The notes under the pieces were generated by a model, which made no database searches, was not told the origin of the DNA, and worked only from the letters and a program-made list of their open reading frames with translations. DNA of 64,000 bases from Acorus gramineus (lineage: Eukaryota > Streptophyta > Magnoliopsida > Acorales > Acoraceae). Position numbers and translations under genes: made by a program. The DNA lies in NCBI GenBank assembly GCA_030737835.1, contig CM060855.1, positions 13,728,114 to 13,792,113 of the forward strand, read 5' to 3'. Shown piece after piece: positions 1 to 10,993 of this stretch; within the stretch, counting starts at the first letter, position 1, and each line of letters begins with the position of its first letter.

Positions 1-2480
1 GAAGAATTTGTATATTGTTTTGTAGTGACTATTTTCTGAAGGTTTATTACAGGCGGTTGATCTTTGACTGTGTTCTTGAGATTGTTTAAATCATTATGGA
101 GTTTCATTTGAATTCTCGACAAAAAGCAAAAAAGATTCTCCGAGGCTTAATAATTATTGCTCATCTCCTATAGGACTTCTATGAGGCTTTAAGAAGATGC
201 CTAGTATTACCTTTCCTAGAATTTAGTTTTGGGAAGAATGTGACATATGGCTTCAATTGCCCCCTGATTGCATGTCTCTTTGTTAGTCTGTCGTCCGGAA
301 GTTGGAAATAAAATTAGCTGAATTTGAGTCTATTTGTGTGTACTGCCAAATTTGCATGTGTATTATTTAGGAAAGAGGTAATTAGGATATGATTCAAATG
401 GATCAATCTTATCCACAGGTGGGCAGGGTGAAGATCTACCTGACTCTCTCATGTCATCTCTTTGTTGAAAAGTTGATAATGACAATGCTTTTTGGAACCT
501 TGACTGGCTTACCCCTTTAAATGTGTCTTTCCTTTTGCTGGTAGTGTAACTATCTTGAGAATCTTTCAGCCCTTCTTTTACCTTGGTCATGTCTGTGGTG
601 TATAGCAGAGAAGCTTTTTCCATAGAACTTCCACATCATGTATTTAAGCTTTAGGTTATATTAGAGTATAAAAAGCTTTATGGTTTGTTGTCCTGTTTAG
701 ATATTGAGTTTTACATTGAATAGTCATTGTAGGGGTTAATGAGCTTGAATTATCATGTTATGTCAATCCTTCTTAAGTTATATGAATTCAATTGGTACTG
801 AAAGTTCAGTATATGATCTTGTTCTTGGGTCCTTTTTTTTGGCAATGGCATTAGCTAGTTAAATCTGTACCATGTGTAACCATAGCCATAGCATATTATG
901 GGCTCAAGGCTGATTTGTTCTGGAATGAGAGTGCCTGGGTGCCTAATAGCTCTGCTTCCTATGCCTTGTTTATTCAATCTAATTCCCACTAGATACCAAC
1001 ATATGGACTTTGGGAATGGGGCATTGGCATTGGAACTCAGATAAAAAATCCAATAATTATCGGGTATCAGAATTAAGTGTTCCCATAGCAAAGGAAGGCC
1101 AATGGATGAGACTCTGTCCCCTTTACAGTGTTTACTGCATCGAGGAATGTATTTCTTTTGTGTACATAATGGTTCAAATATGTCATGCTTGCTGGGGTAG
1201 GGGATCAATGATACCTAAGCTTTTAACGCTGGTAGTCTGCCATGCTAATTGAATGAGTGTTACACAGTTTTTTTTTCCAGTCTCATTTGCATCGATAGAA
1301 AATCACTGGAGCATATACTCACATTAATGGGATATATGCTTCGATTGAAATTTTTCACAATTTCTTCAAATGCATCCATGCAATTCATTGGACTATATTA
1401 TTTATTTTTATAAAAGCATGTGCCTTATTATATAACGTATACTATTTCAAAAAAATTCAAAACATATGTAGATTGGATTTGGGACCGGAAAAAAGGCTGT
1501 ACATAGCATTATCTTAATTGAATAGTTCTCTAGACTGCAAAATCGACAGAAAATTTTGGGTGAGAGGCTTTTATGATAACGATGGTATATACATTTTAAC
1601 ATCTATGAGTGCATTATGATGATTTTGCTGTTCTGTTTGATGTTACATCAGTTATTCTGAAACCCTTGGCGTCTTATAATTTTCATCACATCATGCAGCT
1701 ACTTCATACCTCTGTGCACCTGTTAGAAAAGGTTTAGAAATAAAACAATCAGTTTGGTGCTTGCAAGATGAGGGCCTTTGTCCTAGGTGTCCAACGGTCC
1801 ATATTAATTCCTGAGTTGGAGACTTCTGAGTTCAGCATTGCATTTTTCTTTACACCTTGGAAAAATAAATACATTGGTGTTCTGCCAGGCATGCTTTCCT
1901 ACATTTATAATGGTGCACGATTATGCTAAATATCATGGGTCATATCCTCCAACCAATTTTCTTCTTCTGTAAAGTAGTAGTTTCGTTACGATATTATTTT
2001 GCATGTCTTTCTACTTTTTCAATTGCCGGCATCCTTGAATCTTTGTTGGCCTTCATGAGTTCTTTCATATGTTTTCTCAAATCTTCATCATTAAGATCCT
2101 CAGGTTCATGCATGTGTATAAAATGATCATAATAGAGTCACACACGGGAGTCCTTATCAATCTGATATTACATGTAAATTGAATCACATTATTAAAATAA
2201 GATTTACAATCACTATACATTCTGTGTTTTGTGTTTCATCACTGTTCCATAATATAATTATGTCTCTATCTCACATCTCATTTTGAAACCACCTAATGTT
2301 TGGCTTATGGAACCTCTTTTATGTTCCCATGCTGTTGACCTAGTTCACTGTTTCGAGCACACATTTTTCTGGAAGGAATTGTTTTGCTATGCAATTGAAG
2401 ATACCATAAATCATATATTCAGCATTATTGACTGACCACTGAAATGATTCCAAATAACGCCATTCGCAAATGTCTCTTAA
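1..2480. other. Unassigned leading segment
   Basis: I recognise no protein family here. The composition looks like intron or 3' flank: AT-rich, with many T-runs and short open frames. Two overlapping open frames at about 855-1250, one per strand, give no recognisable domain and look like chance. The segment may be introns of a + strand gene whose last exon lies near 2486, or plain intergenic DNA. A coding-like stretch on the - strand at 1994-2113 is listed separately. Confidence 0.4.
1994..2113 (-). other. Coding-like short open frame, possible exon of an unknown gene
   Basis: On the - strand there is an open frame of 39 codons and a stop, beginning M-H-E-P-E-D-L-N-D-E-D-L and continuing with K-E-L-M-K-A-N-K-D-S-R-M-P. 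It is rich in charged residues, unlike the hydrophobic readings common in this AT-rich DNA, so it resembles a genuine or formerly genuine exon. A GTAG donor-like site follows the Ile-Glu-Lys codons, so the true exon may end before the stop. I do not recognise the family, and no other convincing - strand exon is nearby. It could be a relic or an exon of a gene extending left of the window. Confidence 0.25.
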
Positions 2481-2485
2481 TGCAG

Positions 2486-2530
2486 AGTTTGGCTCTCTAC
2501 AGGCAGAAGTTAGACGAAATGTTACACTGA
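2486..2530 (+). CDS. Possible last coding exon of an unidentified + strand gene
   Basis: A TGCAG acceptor is followed by an open frame reading S-L-A-L-Y-R-Q-K-L-D-E-M-L-H and then TGA. The next 350 bases (to about 2880) look like a 3' untranslated region: T-rich, no frame, with AATACATC/AATGATG-type poly(A) context. Upstream exons could not be found, so the product is unknown. The alternative is that this is intergenic DNA with a chance acceptor. Confidence 0.2.
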   Translation, partial: SLALYRQKLDEMLH

Positions 2531-2889
2531 TATCTATTCTCAGGTACTGTAGGACTCCCTCTTGTGATCTGTATTACCCCTCTGTGGACGTGTAATCGCT
2601 GAATATACTGTCTGATTATGCAGGTCCTATTCACCATACCAGTCAAATTCGATATTACATTTACATATACTAGTGGAACTTTGTTCGGGGAGGCGTCGGT
2701 CTGACTGTAAAGTCGATGTTCTGAGTTATAATATTGTGTTTTAAGCCTTCAGTGATATATATAATGTCTATGGGAATGAAGTGTGTAATACATCAATGAT
2801 GTACAAGCAGATTGAGTTTTGTTATACAAGTTTGAGCTTGTGCCCCCATATTAGATTTGAATTTTTTTAGAAATCAAATCTATTTGTTT

Positions 2890-3720
2890 GTACTTTTGCT
2901 CTCTCAGACAATATTGCCTTGCGTCTACATGTCATAACCTCTTCTTTAAGCCCCAATTTGAATAGAAGAATTTGGTTATTCGGGATAAATAACTATGTTA
3001 GTGTAATAAATTATTTATATTGAAAAATGTAATAATAAATTTTTTTTTTTTTTTTTTTGTATAATCATAAATAATATGTGAATAAAAGATGAAGGGGCAA
3101 CTAAAGCTACCCCTCTACATTGGAACTCCATAGAAAAAAAAGAGGGGGTGGGGTTTTCCCTTTGAAAAAAAAAGAGGGGAAGAAAGAAAGGGGGTTGAGA
3201 GTTGGCTCTGATCGACTCGGACCCGATCCGATAAAAGGTATAAATACCAAATTTAAAAGACCCGACAATGAAAACTGGTCCGATCTGGGTCTAACCCGAT
3301 CCGATTGACCTAATCCAAATGTTTTGTGATTTTATTTATTTATGATACAACCAAACACTTGTGATTCAATCAAATATTTATAACTAAATAATATTGAATA
3401 ATCATTTAAAATTTTAAACATTTGAAATATTTTTATAACATTTTGATTTCACGTAAAAGCATAATAATTCTAATCGCATTCCAAATGTCTCTCATTAAAT
3501 ATTAAAAAAAATTAAGATAGTGAAGAACTATTTATAATACACTACACTCTATTAAAAAGAAAAAAAAATGAAACCATTGTTAATCCCTTAAGAAGTCCAT
3601 CAACCTCTTTTTGTCTGGCCTAAACTTGTTAATAAGTCGATCCGACCCGAGATCCGATATAGACTTAATTCAAAAGACTCGACACCCAGACTCAACCCAT
3701 TACCAGACCTAGTTCAGAGG
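2890..3720. other. Intergenic, with a possible degenerate inverted-repeat element
   Basis: No gene seen. The stretches at about 3205-3310 and 3630-3715 both carry GAYCCGATCCGA-type words, partly in opposite orientation, separated by AT-rich filler. This looks like an old non-autonomous element, but I could not define its ends. A T-run lies at 3041-3058. A 12-base C-run lies at 3770-3781, just before the leader of the next gene. Confidence 0.35.
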
Positions 3721-3829
3721 GAGGCGAGCAGCGTATTTTTTATTCTCTGTCGCTTGAATAACCGTTGCCCCCCCCCCCCCGGTCTCCTTTTCAAAGTTCA
3801 CTCGGATCCTCCATAACAGCCTAATCTTT

Positions 3830-4426
3830 GCTTGTCCCTGTCGTCCGTGAAGAGGTGTCTCTCACTCTCACTCTAGGTTTCGGGTCTTGCCTCGATCGTG
3901 CTCATCATCCCCTCGGTTTACGAGGTGACTAACGCGAAGCAGGTGATGATGTTCTCCTGATCGATCTGTGATTTGTAATTTTATAGTCCTGTATCTCTCA
4001 TTTTAACAGACGTGACATGGTGCTCCATATTTTTAGATCTGATTCTGAGTATTCTCAAATTGAATGATGGATGATTATGTTTTATATGTAATTTGAAGTG
4101 GCATGTTGAATCCGCCTTTTTAATTTGATTGTCTCAAGAACCATGCATGTTTTGGGTTCTTGTACTTCAATTGTGTTCTCCTGTTTTAAAAAGTTCTATC
4201 TTTTGTGGTTTCAGTGTTAGTTATTCTTGTGTTGGTAATTGGTATGTTCGTCATGGTTGATTTGTTTTGATTATGACAAAATAGGTTTTTTTCTTTTTAC
4301 CTGAAAAACCCTAATTGGGAGCTTAATTTTAGACTTGGGTTTGAAAGATTTGATCTTTTTAGTGAAAATTGCATTGGTTTACACAGATACAACACCCATT
4401 GAATTGGTGCGAGTTTGAAGTGAGAT
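3830..4426 (+). promoter_or_regulatory. Leader region of the SRP receptor beta gene with a leader intron
   Basis: A CT-rich stretch (TCTCTCACTCTCACTC, about 3857-3875) is typical of plant leaders. It is followed by a candidate donor GCAG|GTGATG at 3942. The matching acceptor TTTACACAG ends at 4386, leaving a 40-base leader segment before the ATG at 4427. The intervening DNA has the T-rich, frame-free look of a plant leader intron. The transcription start is not resolved. Confidence 0.5.
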
Positions 4427-7400
4427 ATGGAGCAGTGGGTGTATCAAGTGGAGCAATGGAAGAATGAGGTTGAGGAGTGGATCTATCGGCAGCCAGTTGA
4501 ACAGCTTTACGTTGCGGTTGGCATTGTTTTCTTGACATTCATCTTCTTTGTTCTTTGTAAGTCTTCAATTTCACATCTTTGTGTCAAATTCCTTGGTGAC
4601 ATTAAGCCCTTTTTTTTATTTTTGAAGAAAATGAGGGCTTGTTATTACTGTGTGATATTAGTGGTGATTGTTGTGAAACTTTTTAGGTTTTTAATTTAAT
4701 AAAACCTAGTAATTGAACTAAATCTGTGAATGAATTGTTATTACTTATTACCATGAATGATCACGATATTTGTTTCTTAGGTTATAAGCTTTTCGATCTT
4801 ATGCGACAAATGGTTAAAATTTATGGACAACCATCTTTTCTCTTCAAATTAATGGGCTCACTGTCATTGTTGGACATTGTGTAGGTATCTACATTTTAGG
4901 TCCTCTTTCTTTTGTGTTAAGTTTGGTATGGATTGATATAAATGTTCTATTGCAATCCATATGTTATCCATTGGTTTTCTCTAAAGTTCTAAGTATGGGG
5001 TATATTGAATTGTTCTTGTAATTTATGAAAAGTGGTGGCCTAGTTTAGATAAATTTTATAAAGTGTTGTAGGTGCCGATTTGTACTGATCACATTAGATC
5101 TATTGGTTATACATTTCATGGACTACACGTTTCCATTTTAATATCTACATTTTTGTTTCTCCTGAGAAAAGGTGGAGAAAACTACTATATTCTATTAATG
5201 GAGATGGAGTTATATAGCCAAGGATGGAGCCTTAAAGCTGAACTTACATGATAGAGAAGAGAAAATAAAACTGATTCAAGAACAAGTTAGATTCTCACAT
5301 TAATTTTTGCACTTTAACCCAACCCAACATCTTCTTATTTACCAAGAAATGTGTCTTAATTTTTGAAAAGTTAACAACACAGTGTCTGGGCATTAATGTA
5401 ACTGAAGTTTCTAAATGGACAGAAAATTGTGCATCAGTACTTCGGAAGTTAAAAGTAGGATTGTCGGTCAATCAACATTAATTTAGCTTAAGGATTATAT
5501 ACTTTACAAGAGCACTAAATCACGTATCAGCTAATTAAAAATTTGATGTGTTATATGTTGCATCGTTAAGTGGACCAACCAAACAACAAGGTGCATAAGG
5601 AATGCAAGCAACAATGTGCTGTACGTATTCGGTACGGTACAGCATACCTGCCTCTTTTGCTTTCTGAGGGTTGTTCCTCTCTTTTGGGCTATGGGTCTCG
5701 GTCTCCCTTTTAGAGTATGACTAAACCCCTTGCCTGAGAGAGGAGGGAACTCTAACTCAAGGCAAGAAAGACAGGACTCAAACACTTAAGTCGGTATGGT
5801 ACATTGTACCTACCTATTGTTATAAGTGTCTATAGCTGCCACATTACTCCTTTTTTGTACTAATTGATTATTGCGATTGAATTCATTATGTTATTCTTAT
5901 GAGGTTTTTAATGAGTCTTTATGCTCTGTACGATATTTGCAAATGCTTCCCTTACAACTGCAATGCCAATTGTACATGCAAAAAGAGTTCATGGTGCAAT
6001 TTCAGTTTCTAAAGTAGATTAATTTAAAATGTTTCCAAACAAAAGCATGTTTCGCCCGTGAGATCATATAAATGTGTTACTTGCTTAGAGTTAGATTTTT
6101 TGCTGTTTAATAAATGTTCTTATTTTAAAATTGCAACTAGGCTTCCTTGACTTAATCAGTGATATGATATATCTCTTTCTCCTTTGTTTTGCAGTACGGT
6201 TACTTAAACGCACAAAGTCCAATACTATTGTGTTTGCAGGATTAAGTGGCAGTGGAAAAACTACTCTCTTCTACCAGGTATTTGTCTTTATTGTTAATTG
6301 TTATTGCATGGAGATCCATACCCTCATCATCATATCTTTGTTTATGCAAATGTTGGGCAAAGCAGTGCTGGGTGCCCAAAAGGTGGAGATAGTTTGGGGA
6401 AGATTGAAAGTCACAGACTAATCTGTTGCACTTACGGGCGCTGTCTGCTTTGGCAGTGATGTAATATTCTGGTCTGTGAGATGTTCTTTTGGCTTATGGG
6501 GATCATTTTGAGTAGATTGCTCGTCGTAGAAGGTTTTCATGTTTTCTATTTTTTTTTTTATCTGGAGACACCCCTGTTATTTCTGTATGCATGAAGGTGG
6601 TAAAATTCCTTCCAATCCCCACCCTCCACCACAACCCCCCACCGGCACAAAAAAAAAAAAGTTTCTTCAAAAGTTATCATTCAGTATGCCTGCATATTGC
6701 CCAATAAAGATATTGTGGAGGAATGCAAAAGTAATCATAATGATTTATAAGATGCTGTAGTCTTTCAGCTATCGCCTAGGTTTAAATTTTGCATTAAGCA
6801 AGATTGTCTACCTCATTAGTTACATTGCCTGTCTGCCTGAATTAATTTTTTCTGTCTTAAAATATTGTTTTTTGAGGGTTAGTTATTCAAAAAAAAAAAA
6901 AAAAACTGCCTGGTTGTCCTATATAGGCCGCCTTCATCCAGAGCTTGTCTAAAGTATCTAAAACATTTACCTTACACTTTCCATGGAACCTCCCTGGGAT
7001 CCCGCTTTTATCCAAGCACTTGACTTATTACACTGCCTTCACGCTTTGTCCAAATTGAAAGTGTATCAATACTCAATAGACATTAAATTTTTGGATAGCC
7101 AATTTGTTATCAAGAAGTTTTATGAATATGTGAACAATAAATTTTATGTCATGTTGCATGTTTTACTAGTGGACTTAGGAAAGAACATCTAAATCTTATT
7201 TGACATCTAATGTCAAGCTTGTGGTATCTTTTATGATCAGCCAAACATCTCTGTTAAACATGTATGGTGGTCACTGCCTCTTTCATTCCACTATATGTAC
7301 AGCTCAGCTAAATTTAGCTAATTTCGTAAATGTGGTATGTGTTGGTATATGTGGTTGTGGTATACATCATCATATTTGTTATCACCAGTGAGTTCAGAGA

Positions 7401-9101
7401 CTCATTTCTTTCTCGCAAGTATTAAAGCCCCTTTATGTCTTTCTTTCCTGCCTACTATTTCCTTTTTCTGGTATCAGTTTTTTTTTTTTTTTTTCTCCAC
7501 TGCATTTTGTATTCTTATGCTCAGATAACCCCAAGCTGGTTTGTGCAGCTTTCTCTTTTCAAATATAGTGTATATGAAATTCTAATTACTCAAGTAATAG
7601 ATACATGTGGTATAAAATTTTAACCACTCTAATTACCAGGATCGATTTTTTATCGTGCCAGGCTAGTATTGCGGGTCGACTTCGGGGCACCATAAGCAGA
7701 CCTCTCTCTTCTTCTTTTGGTGTTTTGGTGTGGGTTTTGTAGGGTTGTTGTTTTGGGAGGGGTTTTTTACCCTCTTTGGGCTTTCACTTTGATTTATACA
7801 AAGGCGAAAGCCAACCTTTTCTTCAAAAAAAGAAATTTAACCACTCAGATAATAGATACATGTATAAAATTCTTAACCACTCAAGTAATAGATACATGTG
7901 GTATATAGATCTCCTACATATTTAAGCTTTTGCATATTTTCTTTTTCTTTTTGTTGGAAAGATTGCTAGTCATGTAACTCATTTTTAAAGAAAGCTATCT
8001 AAAGGACTATTCTTTATACAGCAAAATCATTTCTTGTTTTCTATATACATGGAGTTAGTGAACCAACATTCATTTGATTTTGATAGTGCTTATAAGAAAT
8101 GTGTTGCTCTCTTACTGATTTAATTATTCATTTCTTATGGGTAGCTTCGAGATGGCTCCTCTCATCAGGGAACTGTTACATCAATGGACCCAAATGAAGG
8201 AACCTTTATTCTGCAGTCTGAACTGGAAAAGGTTGAAATGGCGTAACCTAAGTTTGATTATTTTTGTGTAGTTTTATGTTGTTTTGCAACTGTAATAGCA
8301 AGATTATAACACATATATGTTTATTTACAAAGCTTTTGTTCTTATAGAATAAAAAAATAAATCCAGTTCACATGGTTGATGTTCCTGGTCATTCCCGGCT
8401 TCGGTTGAAGCTTGATGAGTATCTTCCCCAGACAGCTGGCCTTGTGTTTGTTGTGGATGCACTGGACTTCTTGCCAAACTTAAGGGCTGCTGCTGAGTAA
8501 AATTCTTTGACTATTTCCTTTGACTGTCTTTAGGCTACCAATTTTATTTTTTTCTCTTGTAGATCTTCTTGATAGCTTTCAATTGATTCAAATGAAATAA
8601 CAAGATTCTTTCGAACTTTACATTTGATTTGAAGGTACCTTTATGATATTTTGACAAATACCATTGTCGTCAAAAGGAAAGTCCCTGTGTTGATACTGTG
8701 TAACAAGACTGATAAAGTGACTGCACACACAAAGGACTTCATCAGGAAACAACTGGAGAAGGAAATGTGAGACCTTGTTTGTATCTTTTGTCTGTGACGA
8801 TGCCTATGTCATGTGGCTATAATGTTTCAAAGTATTGCACCTGGTTGATGTCTTTGTTACTTATCTATTATTTTTTAATTAGTCATTATCGTTTCTTTTT
8901 TTTTTTTGTAGTGACAAGTTAAGAATTTCAAGAACTGCAATTTCAACTGCTGACATCGCAAATGGACATACTCTTGGTATGCCTGGGGAGGCGTTTGTAT
9001 TCTCGCAGTGCGTCAACAAGGTAATGGTGGCAGAAGCTTCTGGTTTGACAGGCAATGTATCTCAGGTTGAGCAATTCATCAGGGAATATGTGAGACAATA
9101 G
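4427..9101 (+). CDS. SRPRB: Signal recognition particle receptor subunit beta
   Basis: Six coding exons: 4427-4556, 6195-6277, 8145-8231, 8348-8496, 8635-8766 and 8912-9101. All join in frame at GT-AG borders to give 256 residues, the normal family length. One membrane segment (about residues 26-47) follows a short Glu-rich N terminus, as expected for a subunit that anchors the SRP receptor in the ER membrane. It is a Ras-like GTPase: P-loop G-L-S-G-S-G-K-T at 59-66, D-V-P-G-H at 111-115 and N-K-T-D at 173-176 are visible. In this family it binds GTP and the alpha subunit to bring ribosome-nascent chain complexes to the translocon. The C terminus ends V-E-Q-F-I-R-E-Y-V-R-Q. Introns 1 and 2 (1.6 and 1.9 kb) are large and hold repeats. 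The assignment is firm; only leader borders are uncertain. Confidence 0.95.
7580..7905 (+). repeat. Tandem repeat (about three units) split by a retroelement tail
   Basis: The word CTCAAGTAATAGATACATG recurs at about 7588 and 7878, with a variant CTCAGATAATAGATACATG at about 7844. Each copy is followed by GTGGTATA or TATAAAA and then TTAACCACTC. The middle copy is interrupted by the foreign segment 7630-7830. Removing that segment would restore roughly three head-to-tail units of 45-50 bases. It lies in intron 2 of the SRP receptor beta gene. Confidence 0.6.
7630..7830 (+). mobile_element. Non-LTR retrotransposon 3' end (LINE, less likely SINE)
   Basis: A 200-base segment has a G/T-rich body, a CCCTCTTTGGGC motif and a short A-rich tail (TTCTTCAAAAAAAG), which is the usual look of plant LINE 3' ends. 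On both sides stands the host word AATTTTAACCACTC / AAATTTAACCACTC, which fits a target-site duplication of about 13 bases. No coding part is left, so it is a strongly 5'-truncated insertion. A SINE cannot be excluded. Confidence 0.5.
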
Positions 9102-9558
9102 CAGGTTTTCCACATTACCTTTGTTTGGGTCTTCTTTCTGATTGTTGGAGAGGACTCTGGTTCTTTTGATTTTGTTGAAAAATGTGAGCAGTCTTGTGAT
9201 AGTGAATTAGATATTCAAGAACCATGTTTCAATTATCCGTGCTTCAGTGACATTGATGATATGCCATGAATTAAACTTATATGCCAGAGTTGGATATAAT
9301 ACAACATTGGTATTCTGTGTCTAGTTTGTTTGAATGAAAAATCGCATCAATTTTCCAAATAAAATTTCCTAGTGTATTACATGAGAATTGGATAATAAAA
9401 AATGTAATCAATTAGACACTATTATGATAGATATGTCTGATGCAACATATTTGGGTTAGAAGCTTATGGTACAGTTACTTCCACCTCACCTATTAGTCAC
9501 TTCACCCAATTACCTAAAATAATGACAGAAGCAATGATCGCCCTAGGAAGAATGATAA
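9102..9558. other. 3' untranslated region and downstream flank of SRPRB
   Basis: T-rich sequence after the stop codon without open frames, fitting a 3' UTR of about 250 bases followed by AT-rich flank. No element recognised. Confidence 0.4.
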
Positions 9559-9915
9559 TGATAAACCTGAGCATCTAATTGATACCAAGAATGTGGTTGC
9601 CCATTCAAATTGAGTGCTTCAGAAAATGGAGGGAAATGAAGGCTGTAGGTGATAAGTGGAATATTATTTGGTCAACTTCTAAGGGTATTCATTTGTCAGA
9701 AGAAAAATTGGTTGATGATGAGTATGAGGTATTACTGGGAATAATGGCCAAGTGGCATGCGTTCCCGTGATATTTTGATTTATTTGGAGAACAAAGACCC
9801 TACCAACTTCAGCTCAATAAGAAACATATACAAAACCCAGAAGATGCAGGTTCTCAAGACTAGTGGTTGTAGTCATATACAACTACTCATGAAAGTAGTC
9901 TACTCAAAACATGAG
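9559..9915 (+). mobile_element. Broken MULE/FAR1-type transposase fragment
   Basis: Translated pieces in shifting frames resemble the N-terminal half of Mutator-like (MULE) and FAR1-family proteins. A C-G-C-P-F-K-L piece comes first, then G-D-K-W-N-I-I, then an H-L-S-E-E-K-L piece, and finally P-R-D-I-L-I-Y-L with N-F-S-S-I-R-N-I-Y-K-T and H-I-Q-L-L-M-K. The order matches the family: WRKY/FAR1-like zinc region, LSxEE linker, then the P(R/K)xILxxLKxxxPxNxxTIxxIYNxR segment. At least two frame changes (near 9635 and 9760) make it a dead fragment. The catalytic DDE region is absent. I rely on remembered family patterns only. Confidence 0.5.
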
Positions 9916-9969
9916 AACGATAATCTAGGGGCCTCTCGGATCGCTCTAGAGAAAGCCCGGTTTAATATT

Positions 9970-10195
9970 ACAGGGTAACGTCTGGACCATGTAGGGGTGG
10001 AGGTTTTGTGAGTAGAAGCATTTTCTACAGCAAGCTCTCTGGCTCTTGCGAACTGTCTTTTCTCATGATTTTTTTTTTATTGTAATGGTTTTTTGTTTTC
10101 TCTATTTTCTCTTACCCCCATGCAGACATTGTCTATTTTGATTATAATTAGAATGAATACTAGTTTACAATTTCGCTCAAAAAGAAAAAAAACAT
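9970..10195 (+). mobile_element. LINE-like 3' end
   Basis: The stretch ends in AATACTAGTTTACAATTTCGCTC followed by an A-rich tail (AAAAAGAAAAAAAA), with T-rich 3' UTR-like sequence before it. This is the usual look of a plant LINE tail. Upstream it runs directly into the MULE fragment, so the two relics abut or one was inserted into the other. No reverse transcriptase residues are visible. Confidence 0.35.
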
Positions 10196-10930
10196 AGGAA
10201 CAATTTCATTCTAATATTGCATCTGCTTGGGTGATACCTATGTCTCACGAATGGCTCATGGTTATATAATGTCTCCTGGCACCAACATAGAGTTCTTCAG
10301 AAGTGTAAGAACCTTTTTTTTTTTTTTTTAAGTCTTGCACACAAGATAGTCGAAATGTATTACTATTTATAAATCTTGTAAAGACAAGATGCTAATAAGA
10401 GTTTATTTGCAAATTCTTATGACGATAAGATGCTTCAATTTTTTTTGTATAGACAAGATGGTCATATGTGTTCTTGTCTGGATTATTCAATCAACCATTT
10501 TTAGTAACCACGTATTTTTTTAATGTAATAACTAATCCTTGAACCATCAATAAATCAAATCCATCCAAAATCAAATCCATCCAATAGATTTATTATGACA
10601 TTATAAATATATTCAACATTTTTAATTGGATTAAATAGTAATTGTATCAACCTTTATATATAATGTAATAAAAAAAAAAAAGGAATTACATCAACATTAC
10701 ATTGTACCCATCAAAATTGACATAAAGATCTCTTGGGGAATTGAGTTTGACCGTTTCTTCTGTTACCCCCGGAGACGACGGCGGGAGAGTCTTTGGTTTG
10801 TTAATGTATATCGTGTATTCTCAAGGCCTCCATTTCCCAACTAAGGAAAACTTTTCCTTCCCATCTCTCCCAACCATCCAATCAAATCTCCGGCCAACAT
10901 CCGGCCCAACATGACACCGACTTCCGCCGC
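10196..10930. other. Intergenic and promoter region of the 5-phosphatase gene
   Basis: AT-rich flank with T-run at 10315-10329 and A-run at 10670-10681; no gene seen. From about 10740 the base composition shifts to the C-rich, CCAACCATCC-type sequence common in plant leaders, so transcription probably starts near 10780-10850. A clear TATA box was not identified. Confidence 0.35.
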
Positions 10931-10939
10931 TCGGTCGCC

Positions 10940-10993
10940 ATGATCATGACCCACGACGAAAATCGCCATGTCGTCGTCAGGATCTCGGTCTAG
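10940..10993 (+). CDS. Upstream open reading frame overlapping the 5-phosphatase start
   Basis: The first ATG of the presumed leader (10940) opens a 17-codon frame, [10 protein letters not shown] and onward, closing at TAG 10991-10993. It overlaps the main ATG at 10968 in a different frame. Ribosomes translating it would pass the main start, so it could lower translation of the phosphatase. That is inference; it depends on the transcript starting upstream of 10940. Confidence 0.4.
   Translation: MIMTHDENRHVVVRISV

Noticed and set aside
855-1252. Overlapping open frames on both strands near the left end
   Set aside because: No recognisable domain, atypical composition for a plant protein, and no splice or promoter support.
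5531-5830. 84-codon - strand frame with GGTACGGTAC palindromes in SRPRB intron 1
   Set aside because: The GTAC-rich words hint at an old repeat, but I could not define ends, a family or a coding domain.
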